Below, piece by piece: positions 1-7,806 of a stretch of 37,601 nucleotides of DNA. Under the pieces are notes generated by a model, which searched no databases, had not been told where the DNA came from, and worked only from the letters and a program-made list of their open reading frames with translations. Location of the stretch: positions 1 through 37,601 of the forward strand of contig NZ_JAGGDJ010000052.1 of NCBI RefSeq assembly GCF_017652985.1, written 5' to 3'. The translations under genes and the position numbers were made by a program. The stretch comes from Paenibacillus artemisiicola. Lineage in GTDB: Bacteria > Bacillota > Bacilli > Paenibacillales > Paenibacillaceae. The number at the start of each line of letters is the position of its first letter. Position 1 is the first letter of the stretch.

Positions 1-2
1 CA

Positions 3-2219
3 TGGCCGGGCGAGGTCAGCGGCGGCGCCGATGTGCGGCCGGGCGATTCGGCCGGCGAGTCCGGCGGCGGCAGCGCGGACGCGCAGGATGCGCTCGGCGC
101 CGCGCACGCGCTTTCCGGCACGGAATCGGCGGCTTCGGCCGCTGCCGGAACGGCGCCGTGGACCGTCCGCATCCCGGCCCTCGGGAGCGGCGATACGCTC
201 TACCCGATGGCGGACGTCCCCGCCTCGGACGTCCCCGTCATCGCCGACGTCGACGTGCTCGTCGCGGGCGGCGGGTCGAGCGGCGCCTGCGCGTCGTTCA
301 CGGCGGCCGGCGAAGGCGCGCGCACCGCGCTGATCGACCTTAATCCCGGCTTGGGCGGAACGGGCACGTTCGGCGGCGTGGACAGCTATTGGTTCGGCCG
401 CAAGGCCGGCTACGCCGCGCGCATTCACGACGCCGTGGCGGCGCTGCAGCGGGAGCTGCGCTACAAGGGCCACAAGTGGAACATCGAAGCGAAGATGCAC
501 GCGCTGCTGGAGGAATCGGCGGGCAGCGGCGTCTTGCTGTTCCTGAACGCGATCGCGTTCGGCGCCGTCATGGAAGGCAGCCGCCTGGCCGGCGCGGTCG
601 TCGCGACCCGCTGGGGACCGGCCGCCATCGCGGCGCGGGCGTCCGTCGACGCGACCGGCGACGGCGACCTCGCGGCGTTCGCCGGCGCGGGCTATGTGTA
701 CGGCTCGGAGCGGGACCATACGGTCATGTGGTATTCGCTCGCGCAGTATGCCGCGCCGGACAAGATTCAAAACAATTTCACGAGCATGGTCGACGTCTCG
801 AACGCGCTCGATTACACGCGCGCCATTCTGGCGGGCCGCCGGCGCGGCGCGGCCGACGTCCACGACCACGGCACGTACGTCGCGACGCGCGAGAGCCGGC
901 ACGTCAAAGGCGACGTCGTGATGAAGCTGTCGGACCAGCTGCTGCACCGGCGCTGGCCGGACGCGATCAACGTCCACTTCAGCAATCACGACGTGAAGGG
1001 CGTCAGCGGGGCGGATTGGGTCAATATCGGCCTGATCCCGCCGAACCTGGACATCGAGATTCCGTACCGCATGCTGCTGCCCGAGGGGCTAGACGGCCTG
1101 CTCGTCGCGGGCAAGGCCGTCTCGGCGACGCACGACGCGCTGCCGGCGATCCGCATGCAGGCGGATCTCGAGAACCTCGGCGCGGCGGCCGCCCTCGCCG
1201 CCGTGCAGGCGGTCCGCGCGGGCGTACAGCCGCGCGGCATCGACCTGCGGCCGCTGCAGCTTCGCTTGGAGGCCGAAGGGCTGCTGCCGGCCGGCACCGC
1301 CGACCGGACGCTCCGCCCGCGCGCCTGCGACGACGCGGAGCTCGAACGGCTCGTCGCTTCCATCGAAGCCGAGCAGCCGCTCTACGACTATTCCAACATG
1401 CGGATGAACGAGGTCCGGACGGACCCGATTCCGTTCGTCGAGATCGTCTCGGCCGGCCCGCGGATCGTGCCGTTCCTGGAGCGGGCGCTCTCGCGCGCGA
1501 ACGGCCTGCGGCGGATCCATCTGGCGCAGGCGCTGGCCATGATCGGCTCGAACGCCGGCGTGCCGGCGCTGCTCGAGGCGGTGCTGCGCGACTTATCCGG
1601 CGGCACGCTGCCGAGGCGGACGGCGGACATCATGTACGTGCAGCTGCCGCCGGATCACGGCGCGATGCCCGACGCGGCCTACCTGCTCTATTCGCTTGCG
1701 CAGGCGAAGGACGCGCGGAGCATCGAAGCCTGGAACCGGGTCGCGGCGCTGCTCGATCCGGCCGAGGACGATTTCAAAGACTCGCTGTTGGGGCTCTATT
1801 ATTACGTCGACGCCGTCTGCCAGGGCGCGGAGCGGCTCGGCGACCCGGGCGCGATTCCGGCGCTTGCGGCGATTCGCCGCGTGCCGCTGCTGCGGGATCA
1901 GCAATCCCGGCACGGGTACCAGCCGGATTACTTCCCGGAGCGCCGGGCGATGCTGGAGCTGGCGATCGGCCGCGCGCTGGCCGCGTGCGGCAGCCGGGAA
2001 GGCTACGAGGTGCTGATCGGCTATCTGTCCGACGCGCGCTCGCTGCTGGCCCGCCAAGCGCTGCTGCTGCTTCGCCGGCTGAGCGGACGGACGTATCCGG
2101 CGGAGCCGGCGCGCTGGACGGCGTGGCTGGCCGAGGCCGAGGCCGGGGGCGGCTTGACGCCGCGGCCGTATGACCTTCGGCTGGACGTCGAGACGGACAG
2201 CGCGCGGATTTTGCGTTGA
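3..2219 (+). CDS. FAD-dependent oxidoreductase with C-terminal helical repeats (5' end cut or near edge)
   Basis: Flavoprotein of the FAD_oxidored type; the substrate cannot be told from sequence. A Rossmann dinucleotide motif VLVAGGGSSGA lies about 85 residues in, followed by the DATGDGDLAAFAGAGY block and a late LLVAGKAVSATHDALPAIR block, both typical of these FAD proteins. The last ~250 residues are helical and rich in Ala/Leu, resembling HEAT-like repeats. The frame is open to the left edge of the window. The first possible start inside is GTG at 33 without a convincing ribosome site, and the first ~40 residues are low-complexity Gly/Ser/Ala, so the true start may lie upstream. An FGGY kinase follows 139 bp downstream on the same strand, which suggests a carbohydrate catabolic role, but that is inference. 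Confidence 0.8.
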   Translation, partial: WPGEVSGGADVRPGDSAGESGGGSADAQDALGAAHALSGTESAASAAAGTAPWTVRIPALGSGDTLYPMADVPASDVPVIADVDVLVAGGGSSGACASFTAAGEGARTALIDLNPGLGGTGTFGGVDSYWFGRKAGYAARIHDAVAALQRELRYKGHKWNIEAKMHALLEESAGSGVLLFLNAIAFGAVMEGSRLAGAVVATRWGPAAIAARASVDATGDGDLAAFAGAGYVYGSERDHTVMWYSLAQYAAPDKIQNNFTSMVDVSNALDYTRAILAGRRRGAADVHDHGTYVATRESRHVKGDVVMKLSDQLLHRRWPDAINVHFSNHDVKGVSGADWVNIGLIPPNLDIEIPYRMLLPEGLDGLLVAGKAVSATHDALPAIRMQADLENLGAAAALAAVQAVRAGVQPRGIDLRPLQLRLEAEGLLPAGTADRTLRPRACDDAELERLVASIEAEQPLYDYSNMRMNEVRTDPIPFVEIVSAGPRIVPFLERALSRANGLRRIHLAQALAMIGSNAGVPALLEAVLRDLSGGTLPRRTADIMYVQLPPDHGAMPDAAYLLYSLAQAKDARSIEAWNRVAALLDPAEDDFKDSLLGLYYYVDAVCQGAERLGDPGAIPALAAIRRVPLLRDQQSRHGYQPDYFPERRAMLELAIGRALAACGSREGYEVLIGYLSDARSLLARQALLLLRRLSGRTYPAEPARWTAWLAEAEAGGGLTPRPYDLRLDVETDSARILR

Positions 2220-2358
2220 GACTTTACCGAGCAGGACATTCAAGCAGGCACATTCACGCCGGCCGGCACGGCCGCTGCCGGCGTTTGCGACAATATGCGG
2301 GACGAGCCGGCTTCGGATGCGAAAGCCGGTTCGCTTGCGATCAGGGGAGGGAAGCGGC

Positions 2359-3855
2359 ATGCTGCTGGCCATCGACGTCGGCACCACGAATCTGAAAGCG
2401 GGGCTGTTCCGCGAGGACGGCTCGTCCGTCGCGCAGGCGGAGCGGCCCAACGCCAAGGCGGCGGGTCCCGCCGGGACGGTCGCTTACGACCCCGAGCGGC
2501 TGTGGGAAGCGGCCGCCGGTCTGATCCGCGACGTGACGGCGGCCGCCGGCTCGCCCCGCGTGCGGACGATCGGCCTCACGAGCATGGCGGAGAGCGGGCT
2601 GCTGCTGGATCCCCGGAGCGGCCGGGCGCGGACGCCGATTTTGCCATGGTTCGAGACCTGCTCGCTCGCGCAGGCGGAGCGGGTGAGAGGGGAGATCGAC
2701 GCGAAGGCGCATTTCCGCCAGACCGGCCTGCACGCGTCGTTCAAATACGGCCTGCCGAAGCTGCTCTGGATGCGGGACCATTGTCCGGAGGCGTTCGACG
2801 GGAGCGGGGTCTGGCTGTCGGTCTCCGCGTACCTCGCCTACCGCCTGACGGGCGCGATCGCCGAGGACGAGACGCTCGCGGCCCGGACGTTCGCGTACCG
2901 GATCGACCGCCGCGAGTGGAACGAGCCGTTCATTCGCCATTTCGGCTTCGGGCCGGAGCGCTTCCCCCGCGTCGTGCCGCCCGGCAGCGCCGTCGGCACG
3001 GTCCTGCCGGACGTCGCGCCGGGGCTCGGGCTGGACGGGGGCGCGGCCGTCTGCCTCGCGGGCCACGATCACGTCGCCGCCTCGCTCGTCTGCTCGGCGG
3101 GCGGGGACGGCGTCTACAATTCCATGGGCACCGCGGAAACGCTGGTCGGCTCGATTCCCGCCCGCGCGCTGGACGACGCCGACTACGCCTCCGGGCTGTC
3201 GTTCGGGCGCCACGCGTTCCCGGACCGGATGTTCTGGATGGGCGGCCATTCGACCTCGGGAGGCTCCGTGGAATGGCTTCGCGACGTCATCGGGGACGGC
3301 GGCCTCCCGTACGCGGCGATCATGGAGCTGCTGGAAGGGACGGCGCCCGGGCCGACGGGCATCCTCTACTTTCCTTACCTCGCCGGCAGCGGGGCGCCGC
3401 GAATCGAGCCGGCGGCCAAGGCCGCGTTCGTCGGCTTGACGGCGAAGCACGGCCGGGCGGAGCTGCTCAAGGCGGCGTTGGAGGGCAACGCCTACCAGCT
3501 GGAATTCATGCGCCGCGAGGCGGAGCGGGTCGGGGGAAGCCCGATCCGCGGGATGAACGTTGTCGGCGGAGGCGCGAAGAACGGCGTTTGGCTGCAGATC
3601 AAAGCCGACGTGTCGGGCATCGCCCTGACGGTGCCGGGCGCCGCCGAGGCGACGCTGCTCGGCGCGGCGCTGGCCGCCGGCGTCGGTTCGGGCGTCTACG
3701 GCTCGTTCCGGGAAGCGGCGGCCGCGGCGCGCCGGCCGGCAAGCCGGCGGTACGAGCCGGACCCCGGGCGCCACGCCCGGTACGCGCGGCTGTTCGAGCA
3801 CGGGTACATGGCGCTGCTTGGCCCGCTGTCGGCCTATTACAAAGGCCTGTCCTAA
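2359..3855 (+). CDS. FGGY-family carbohydrate kinase
   Basis: A 498-residue sugar kinase of the xylulokinase/gluconokinase/glycerol kinase superfamily, predicted to phosphorylate a sugar or polyol with ATP in the cytosol. It opens with the phosphate-binding MLLAIDVGTTNLKAGLF block. It carries GHDHVAASL and NSMGTAETLVGS in the middle and the C-terminal FGGY signature region around NVVGGGAKNGVWLQIKADV. Length is normal for the family. The ATG at 2359 is chosen because a GGGGAGGG ribosome site sits 7-8 bases upstream and the FGGY N-terminus begins there; the open frame upstream of it is not conserved. The preceding FAD oxidoreductase is probably co-transcribed. The sugar is unknown. A strong terminator follows. 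Confidence 0.9.
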   Translation: MLLAIDVGTTNLKAGLFREDGSSVAQAERPNAKAAGPAGTVAYDPERLWEAAAGLIRDVTAAAGSPRVRTIGLTSMAESGLLLDPRSGRARTPILPWFETCSLAQAERVRGEIDAKAHFRQTGLHASFKYGLPKLLWMRDHCPEAFDGSGVWLSVSAYLAYRLTGAIAEDETLAARTFAYRIDRREWNEPFIRHFGFGPERFPRVVPPGSAVGTVLPDVAPGLGLDGGAAVCLAGHDHVAASLVCSAGGDGVYNSMGTAETLVGSIPARALDDADYASGLSFGRHAFPDRMFWMGGHSTSGGSVEWLRDVIGDGGLPYAAIMELLEGTAPGPTGILYFPYLAGSGAPRIEPAAKAAFVGLTAKHGRAELLKAALEGNAYQLEFMRREAERVGGSPIRGMNVVGGGAKNGVWLQIKADVSGIALTVPGAAEATLLGAALAAGVGSGVYGSFREAAAAARRPASRRYEPDPGRHARYARLFEHGYMALLGPLSAYYKGLS

Positions 3856-3887
3856 TCGTTATAATCGGCTGAATGCCCGGCCGTCCG

Positions 3888-3918
3888 GCCGCCCGCGGGT
3901 CTTCCGCGGGCGGCTTTT
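3888..3918 (+). terminator. Rho-independent terminator after the FGGY kinase
   Basis: A perfect GC stem of 11 bp (3888-3898 with 3904-3914) around a five-base loop, followed by a short T run. It lies 33 bp past the kinase stop codon. The rest of the gap up to 4162 holds no convincing gene, only the promoter of the next one. Confidence 0.8.
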
Positions 3919-4125
3919 CGTTTGGCGGTACGCGCGGCCTCCGGCAGCATTTCGCGGGGATCGCGCGGGACGGCGGCGTTCCGCGCCCGCCCGGATGCCG
4001 CGGTTTCCGGCCGCTCCGGCGGCGGGACGGTTGCCGGGCCAGGCGCGCGCCCCCGCGAATTTCCTGCGCTGCAGCTTGTGCGCTTGGCATTGGCATCTTG
4101 TCTTATTCAAGGATGTCCCCCTTCA

Positions 4126-4134
4126 CATAGAGTA
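4126..4134 (+). promoter_or_regulatory. SigK-like -10 element before the Cys-rich gene
   Basis: CATAGAGTA at 4126-4134 fits the late mother-cell SigK -10 pattern CATAnnnTA exactly. It sits in a locally AT-rich patch about 30 bp upstream of the start codon of a Cys-rich protein. The -35 half (an AC-type motif ~16 bp upstream) is not clear: the sequence there reads TTCAAGG. The call rests on the -10 match plus the nature of the gene. Confidence 0.45.
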
Positions 4135-4162
4135 AATTAGCTCTCGAGAAGGAGGAATTACA

Positions 4163-4576
4163 ATGTCCGCGAAGTTTAAAGTGAAGAACGTCAAGGCCGT
4201 CCGCACGAAGTCGAAGTCCACCCGTAAAGCGAAGGTGTCCAACGAAATGGTGGGCGGCGTCAGCATGGGCCACCACAGCTGCTGCGACCGCCGCGACGGC
4301 GCCGTCGAAGGCATCCAAGAGGCCGGAGCCGATCTGAGCGATCTGTTCTGCCAGCTGAAAAACCCGGTCGTCGCCGCCAAGCTCGTCCGCGCCATCCGCT
4401 GCAGAAACCGCAAGATCGTCGAAGAACTCATCGGCGCGAACTGCCAAGTCGTCTGTTTCTTCCACCAAGGCCGCTTTGCCTGCGTCCGCATCGCGTGCAC
4501 GTTCGGCAACTGCTGCGACGTCCGCATCACGTTCGACATCTGCGTCTCCCAAGGCAACTGCCGCAACGTATTCTAA
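4163..4576 (+). CDS. Cys-rich basic protein, candidate late sporulation (spore coat) protein
   Basis: A 137-residue protein that I do not recognise as a named family. The first ~30 residues are strongly basic (many Lys/Arg, no Cys). The rest holds 12 cysteines, including two CC pairs (SCC near residue 39 and NCC near 116) and a hydrophobic, regularly spaced Cys/Val/Ile pattern at the C-terminus suggestive of a cross-linked beta structure. The start is supported by AAGGAGGA 7 bases upstream. Cys-rich composition, isolated gene structure with its own terminator and a SigK-like -10 all fit a spore coat or crust component, but I see no clear match to CotY/CotZ. Function is inferred, not shown. 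Confidence 0.7.
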   Translation: MSAKFKVKNVKAVRTKSKSTRKAKVSNEMVGGVSMGHHSCCDRRDGAVEGIQEAGADLSDLFCQLKNPVVAAKLVRAIRCRNRKIVEELIGANCQVVCFFHQGRFACVRIACTFGNCCDVRITFDICVSQGNCRNVF

Positions 4577-4606
4577 TTCTCTTCTCGATTCTCCCGCAAG
4601 GCCGGC

Positions 4607-4648
4607 ATGTCCCGGGAAGGTCCGCATGGATGCTTCCCGGGGCATTTT
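4607..4648 (+). terminator. Terminator after the Cys-rich gene
   Basis: A 13-bp stem (4607-4619 with 4633-4645, one G-T pair) with a 13-base loop, followed by TTT, about 30 bp downstream of the stop. Confidence 0.65.
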
Positions 4649-4664
4649 GGCGCGCAGCGCGAAG

Positions 4665-4700
4665 AGGCCGTTCCCGCCAACCGGCGCCGGAACGGCCTTT
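4665..4700. terminator. Hairpin between convergent genes
   Basis: A perfect 10-bp stem (AGGCCGTTCC with GGAACGGCCT) and a T run on the plus side. It lies between the Cys-rich gene and the oppositely oriented esterase and may stop transcripts from either direction. Confidence 0.5.
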
Positions 4701-4744
4701 CGTCGTATGCGCTTCCCTTGCCGCCTCGCCGCCTCGCCGTCCGG

Positions 4745-5698
4745 TCAAGCCTCCGGCGCCTGCAGCCATGCGTTGGCGAGCAGGAGCGCGCCGCGCGCCG
4801 CGGCGGTGCCGGCCAGCTCGTTCAGCATGACGAAGTCGTGGATGATGCCCTGGAAGCGGACCGCCGTCACGCGCACGCCGGCCTCCCGGAGCTTCGCGGC
4901 GTACGCTTCGCCCTCGTCGCGCAGCACGTCGGCTTCGCCCGTGATGACGAGCGCAGGGGGCAGGCCCTTCAGCTGCTCGACCGTCGCCCGCAGCGGCGAC
5001 GCCGTGATCTGCGCCCGCTGCTCCGGGTCGGTCGTGTATTGGTCCCAGAACCACTGCATCCCTTCGCGGCTGAGAAAATATCCTTTCGCGAACCGCTCGT
5101 AGGACGGCGTATCGAACGCCGCGTCCGTGACGGGATAGAACAGCAGCTGCTTGGCGATCTTCGGGCCGCCGCGCTCCTTGGCCATCAGCGTCACGGCCGC
5201 GGTCATGTTGCCGCCGACGCTGTCGCCGGCGACGGCGAGCCGGTCCGGATCGGCCCCGAGCTCGTCCGCATGCTCGGCGGTCCACCGGAGCACCGCGTAG
5301 ATTTCCTCGATCGCGGACGGGTATTTATGCTCGGGCGAGAGGCCGTATTCGGGGAAGACGACGACCGACCGCGAGCCGTCCGCCAGCTCGCGGATCAGCC
5401 GGTCGTGCGTGTGCGCGTTGCCGAACACCCAGCCCGCGCCGTGAACGTAGACGACGACCGGCAGCGTGCCTTCGGCCCCCTTCGGCTTCAGGATCGTCAC
5501 CGGCACGCTGCCGCCCGAACCGTTCGGCACGAGCCGCTTCTCCATCCGCACGTCCGGCTTGTCGGCCGGGCTCGTCTGCACCTCGTCCACCTGCTTGCGG
5601 CCCTTCTCCGGGCCGAGCTCGTACAGGAACGGCGGATTCGCCGTCTTCTCCGCGAATTGCCGCGCTTCCTTCTCCAAGATCACGTCGTTGCCTTGCAT
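4745..5698 (-). CDS. Alpha/beta hydrolase, HSL-type esterase/lipase
   Basis: A 317-residue serine esterase of the hormone-sensitive-lipase (alpha/beta hydrolase fold 3) group. The oxyanion motif is HGAGW at 86-90, where HGGGW is usual. The nucleophile elbow is GDSVGG with Ser160. The acid is Asp257 in EADVLRD and the base His287 in IIHDF. There is no signal peptide, so it should act in the cytosol on short-chain esters. The ATG is preceded by GGAAGGGAG. It is divergent from the tyrosinase-like gene and convergent with the Cys-rich gene, so it is probably monocistronic. The family assignment is firm; the substrate is unknown. Confidence 0.92.
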   Translation of the reverse strand: MQGNDVILEKEARQFAEKTANPPFLYELGPEKGRKQVDEVQTSPADKPDVRMEKRLVPNGSGGSVPVTILKPKGAEGTLPVVVYVHGAGWVFGNAHTHDRLIRELADGSRSVVVFPEYGLSPEHKYPSAIEEIYAVLRWTAEHADELGADPDRLAVAGDSVGGNMTAAVTLMAKERGGPKIAKQLLFYPVTDAAFDTPSYERFAKGYFLSREGMQWFWDQYTTDPEQRAQITASPLRATVEQLKGLPPALVITGEADVLRDEGEAYAAKLREAGVRVTAVRFQGIIHDFVMLNELAGTAAARGALLLANAWLQAPEA

Positions 5699-5850
5699 GT
5701 CGATCGTACTCCCTTCCTGCTGGAATGCGTGCCGCTCTTGTCTTAATACACGGCAGGGGCAATTGCGAAACCGGCGCGGGAGGGGCGAACCGATGCCGGG
5801 CCCCCGGCATATGCTGATGACCAGAACGCTTGCAAAGGGAGGGGACAGGT

Positions 5851-6381
5851 ATGCCGTTCATTCCGAATTTCCCGCAGTCGCTGCTCGAAGAGCATATGCG
5901 CTGGCATCATGCGAACCATTACGACGACTTCTCGCAGCTTCCCCCGGGCTACGGACAGAGCTTCCTCAATTTCCACCGCCAGTTCATTAATAAGGTCTAC
6001 CAATGGTACGGCACGACGGGCTACGACCCGCGGGCGATCGCAGGCTGGCAGAGCGTCCCGGAAGCGATCCGCAACACGGCCTGCTACAACCGCGCGGCGG
6101 AGGCCCGCGTGCTGAACAATCCGCAGTCGTTCGCGTCGGCGGACCAGCTGGGCATCTTCCTCGAGGCGTCGAACCTGCACGGGTGCATTCATCAGGAGTC
6201 CGCCCGCCTCTTCGGCGAGCCCGCGCTCAACGACTTCGACGAGGCGCCGCGGACGACGATGTTCTATAACATCCACGGCATGATCGATCAGTGGTACCGC
6301 AATTGGGAGCGCGCGGCCGGAATCGCCCGGGCAGCGGGCAAACCGTCATCCGGCGCGGCCCGCAAGCGGAACCGGCGCTAG
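5851..6381 (+). CDS. Small tyrosinase-like di-copper domain protein
   Basis: A 176-residue protein whose pattern matches a stripped-down tyrosinase copper domain. The candidate CuA ligands are His19/His20/His23 in MRWHHANH and His42 in LNFHRQFI, the latter resembling the tyrosinase WHR block. The candidate CuB ligands are His110 and His114 (LHGCIHQ, an HxxxH) and His142 in NIHGMIDQWYRNW, which resembles the HHxxIDRxWxxW block. Known bacterial tyrosinases are larger (about 290 residues). No signal peptide is visible and the C-terminus is basic. The ATG at 5851 is chosen over the TTG at 5830 because AAAGGGAGGGG lies just before it. It may be an oxidase of phenolics or a non-enzymatic copper protein. 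The family call is from motifs only. Confidence 0.65.
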   Translation: MPFIPNFPQSLLEEHMRWHHANHYDDFSQLPPGYGQSFLNFHRQFINKVYQWYGTTGYDPRAIAGWQSVPEAIRNTACYNRAAEARVLNNPQSFASADQLGIFLEASNLHGCIHQESARLFGEPALNDFDEAPRTTMFYNIHGMIDQWYRNWERAAGIARAAGKPSSGAARKRNRR

Positions 6382-6410
6382 TCCCGGCGCGGCCGCCGTC
6401 CGCGCAGCGC

Positions 6411-6442
6411 AAAAAGGACCGCGAATGCTCGCGGTCCTTCTT
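6411..6442. terminator. Bidirectional terminator
   Basis: An 11-bp perfect stem (6414-6424 with 6429-6439) and a four-base loop. There is a run of five A on the left (T run for the minus strand) and CTTCTT on the right. It separates the tyrosinase-like gene from the convergent Nudix gene. Confidence 0.8.
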
Positions 6443-6456
6443 GGCATGCCTGCCGC

Positions 6457-7140
6457 TCACAGACGGAGCAGCAGGTCGCGGAACACGCCGCTGTAATAGG
6501 CGGCCGGCCGCGGCACGAAGCTCGCGGCTTCGACGTCCGTCTCCGCGTCCTCCGGCGCGCCGTCCGCGCCGAGACGAAAGCCGGACGCGCGCACCCGGTC
6601 CGTCCGGTTCTCGAACAGCGCGATCATGGCCTCCAGCTCCGCCTCGTAGACGCCGGCTACCTCCTCGCGCTGCAGCGTGAGCGCGGAGAGCGGCTCCCCG
6701 TAGACGAAGCCGTACACGCCGCTGATCTCGCGGTCGACGAAGGCGAGGCCCTTCGCGGTGCCGGCCGCTTCCTTGCGGGCTTCGCCGAGCGGGATCAGCG
6801 CTTCGAACGGAATGGCGGCGCCGAGCTCCTCCTCGATCTCCCGCGCCGCGTCCCGCATCGTCTCGCCGGCGGACAGATGGCCCGCCGCCGTAATGTCGAA
6901 CAGGCCGGGGAACGTGTCCTTGCCCGCCGACCGCTGCTGGAACAGGACGAGCTTCCGGTCGCCGTCGCGCCGCGCCAGCCAGCAGTGGATGGACCGGTGC
7001 CAGAGGCCGCGGGCATGCACCTCGCCGCGCAGCGCGGTGCCGAGATGGAGGCCGTGCTCGTCGTAGATATCGAACCGTTCCTCTTCGCCGGCCGGACCGG
7101 CTTCGCCGCGCGGGGCCCGCGCATCCCGTTCCATGTCCAT
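6457..7140 (-). CDS. Nudix hydrolase
   Basis: A 227-residue Nudix-fold pyrophosphohydrolase. The Nudix box reads GHLSAGETMRDAAREIEEEL, with the catalytic REIEEEL helix. It is one residue tighter between the first Glu and the REU block than the textbook Gx5Ex7REUxEExGU; the surrounding DIYDEHGLHLG and LWHRSIHCWL blocks recall the IPP-isomerase-like Nudix branch. The substrate (a nucleoside diphosphate derivative or isopentenyl-type compound) cannot be assigned. The start lies 2 bases after the stop of mscL and its ribosome site lies inside the end of mscL, so the two genes form an operon. Confidence 0.9.
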   Translation of the reverse strand: MDMERDARAPRGEAGPAGEEERFDIYDEHGLHLGTALRGEVHARGLWHRSIHCWLARRDGDRKLVLFQQRSAGKDTFPGLFDITAAGHLSAGETMRDAAREIEEELGAAIPFEALIPLGEARKEAAGTAKGLAFVDREISGVYGFVYGEPLSALTLQREEVAGVYEAELEAMIALFENRTDRVRASGFRLGADGAPEDAETDVEAASFVPRPAAYYSGVFRDLLLRL

Positions 7141-7142
7141 CG

Positions 7143-7637
7143 TCAGGACAAGCCTCCTTCAAGCTCGGGCTCGACCTCGAGATGGGACGTGCAGTGCGAG
7201 CAGCGCGTCGCCTTGATCGGGATCTTGGACAGGCAGTACGGGCAGTTCTTGTCCGTCGGCTCGGCCGGAGCGGCCGGGTCGGGCTGGCCTAGGCGGCGCA
7301 GCGCGTTCGCGCCCTTGACGATCATGAAGATACAGAAGGCGACGATCGCGAAGTCGAGTATGACGTTAAGGAAATTGCCGTAGGCGATGACCGTAACCGA
7401 TTCCTTCTGCGCATCGGCGAGCGTCGTCGGATGCTTGTCCAGCTTCGATATTTGAATGAATTGGTCGACCAGGTTGACGCTGCCGAGCAGCCGGCTGATC
7501 GGCGGCATGATGATGTCGTTCACCAGCGAGGTGACGATCTTGCCGAAGGCGCCGCCGATGATGACCCCGACCGCGAGATCGAGCACGTTGCCGCGGACGG
7601 CGAATTCCTTGAACTCTTTCAATACTTTTTTGATCAT
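7143..7637 (-). CDS. mscL: Large-conductance mechanosensitive channel MscL with C-terminal zinc ribbon
   Basis: A 164-residue MscL, the membrane channel that opens under hypo-osmotic stress. It has the amphipathic N-terminal helix (MIKKVLKEFKEFAVRGN), TM1 LDLAVGVIIGGAFGKIV with the pore-lining Gly/Ala pattern, the periplasmic loop, and TM2 around residues 84-110. After TM2 a Pro/Ala linker leads to a CPYC...CSHC zinc ribbon (Cys132, 135, 146, 149) in place of the simple charged C-terminal helix of E. coli MscL. The start has AAGGAGTG upstream and a good SigA promoter (7662-7689). It is the first gene of an operon with the Nudix gene. Confidence 0.95.
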   Translation of the reverse strand: MIKKVLKEFKEFAVRGNVLDLAVGVIIGGAFGKIVTSLVNDIIMPPISRLLGSVNLVDQFIQISKLDKHPTTLADAQKESVTVIAYGNFLNVILDFAIVAFCIFMIVKGANALRRLGQPDPAAPAEPTDKNCPYCLSKIPIKATRCSHCTSHLEVEPELEGGLS

Positions 7638-7661
7638 GATTCCACTCCTTCCACTTGTCTT

Positions 7662-7689
7662 ATTATAGCGGACGGCGCGGCCGCATCAA
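7662..7689 (-). promoter_or_regulatory. SigA-type promoter of mscL
   Basis: On the minus strand, TTGATG (7689-7684), a 16-bp spacer, then a perfect TATAAT (7667-7662). This gives a leader of about 18 nt before the mscL start at 7637. Confidence 0.7.
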
Positions 7690-7757
7690 GCCCGAATTCC
7701 CGGTTCCGGGACCCGGTCGCAAAAGCGTGTCGCGAAAAAAAGGTTTTTCTGGAAATC

Positions 7758-7764
7758 TGTCGAA
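7758..7764 (+). promoter_or_regulatory. Perfect Spo0A box (TGTCGAA) upstream of the sensor kinase
   Basis: TGTCGAA matches the Spo0A 0A-box consensus exactly and lies 43 bp upstream of the preferred kinase start. By chance a 7-mer should occur a few times in this window on the two strands, so position next to a sporulation-type kinase is what makes it notable. Confidence 0.35.
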
Positions 7765-7806
7765 ATGGAGGACGTAACCACTACTTCGGACTATTGGAGA
7801 AACGTC

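Noticed and set aside
4163..4576. Naming the Cys-rich protein CotY/CotZ
   Set aside because: Cys-rich composition alone is shared; the Cys spacing and the basic N-terminus do not match what I know of that family.
7765..7806. ATG at 7765 as the kinase start
   Set aside because: No ribosome site precedes it, it directly abuts the 0A box, and the ATG at 7807 has GGAG at good spacing before the first membrane helix.
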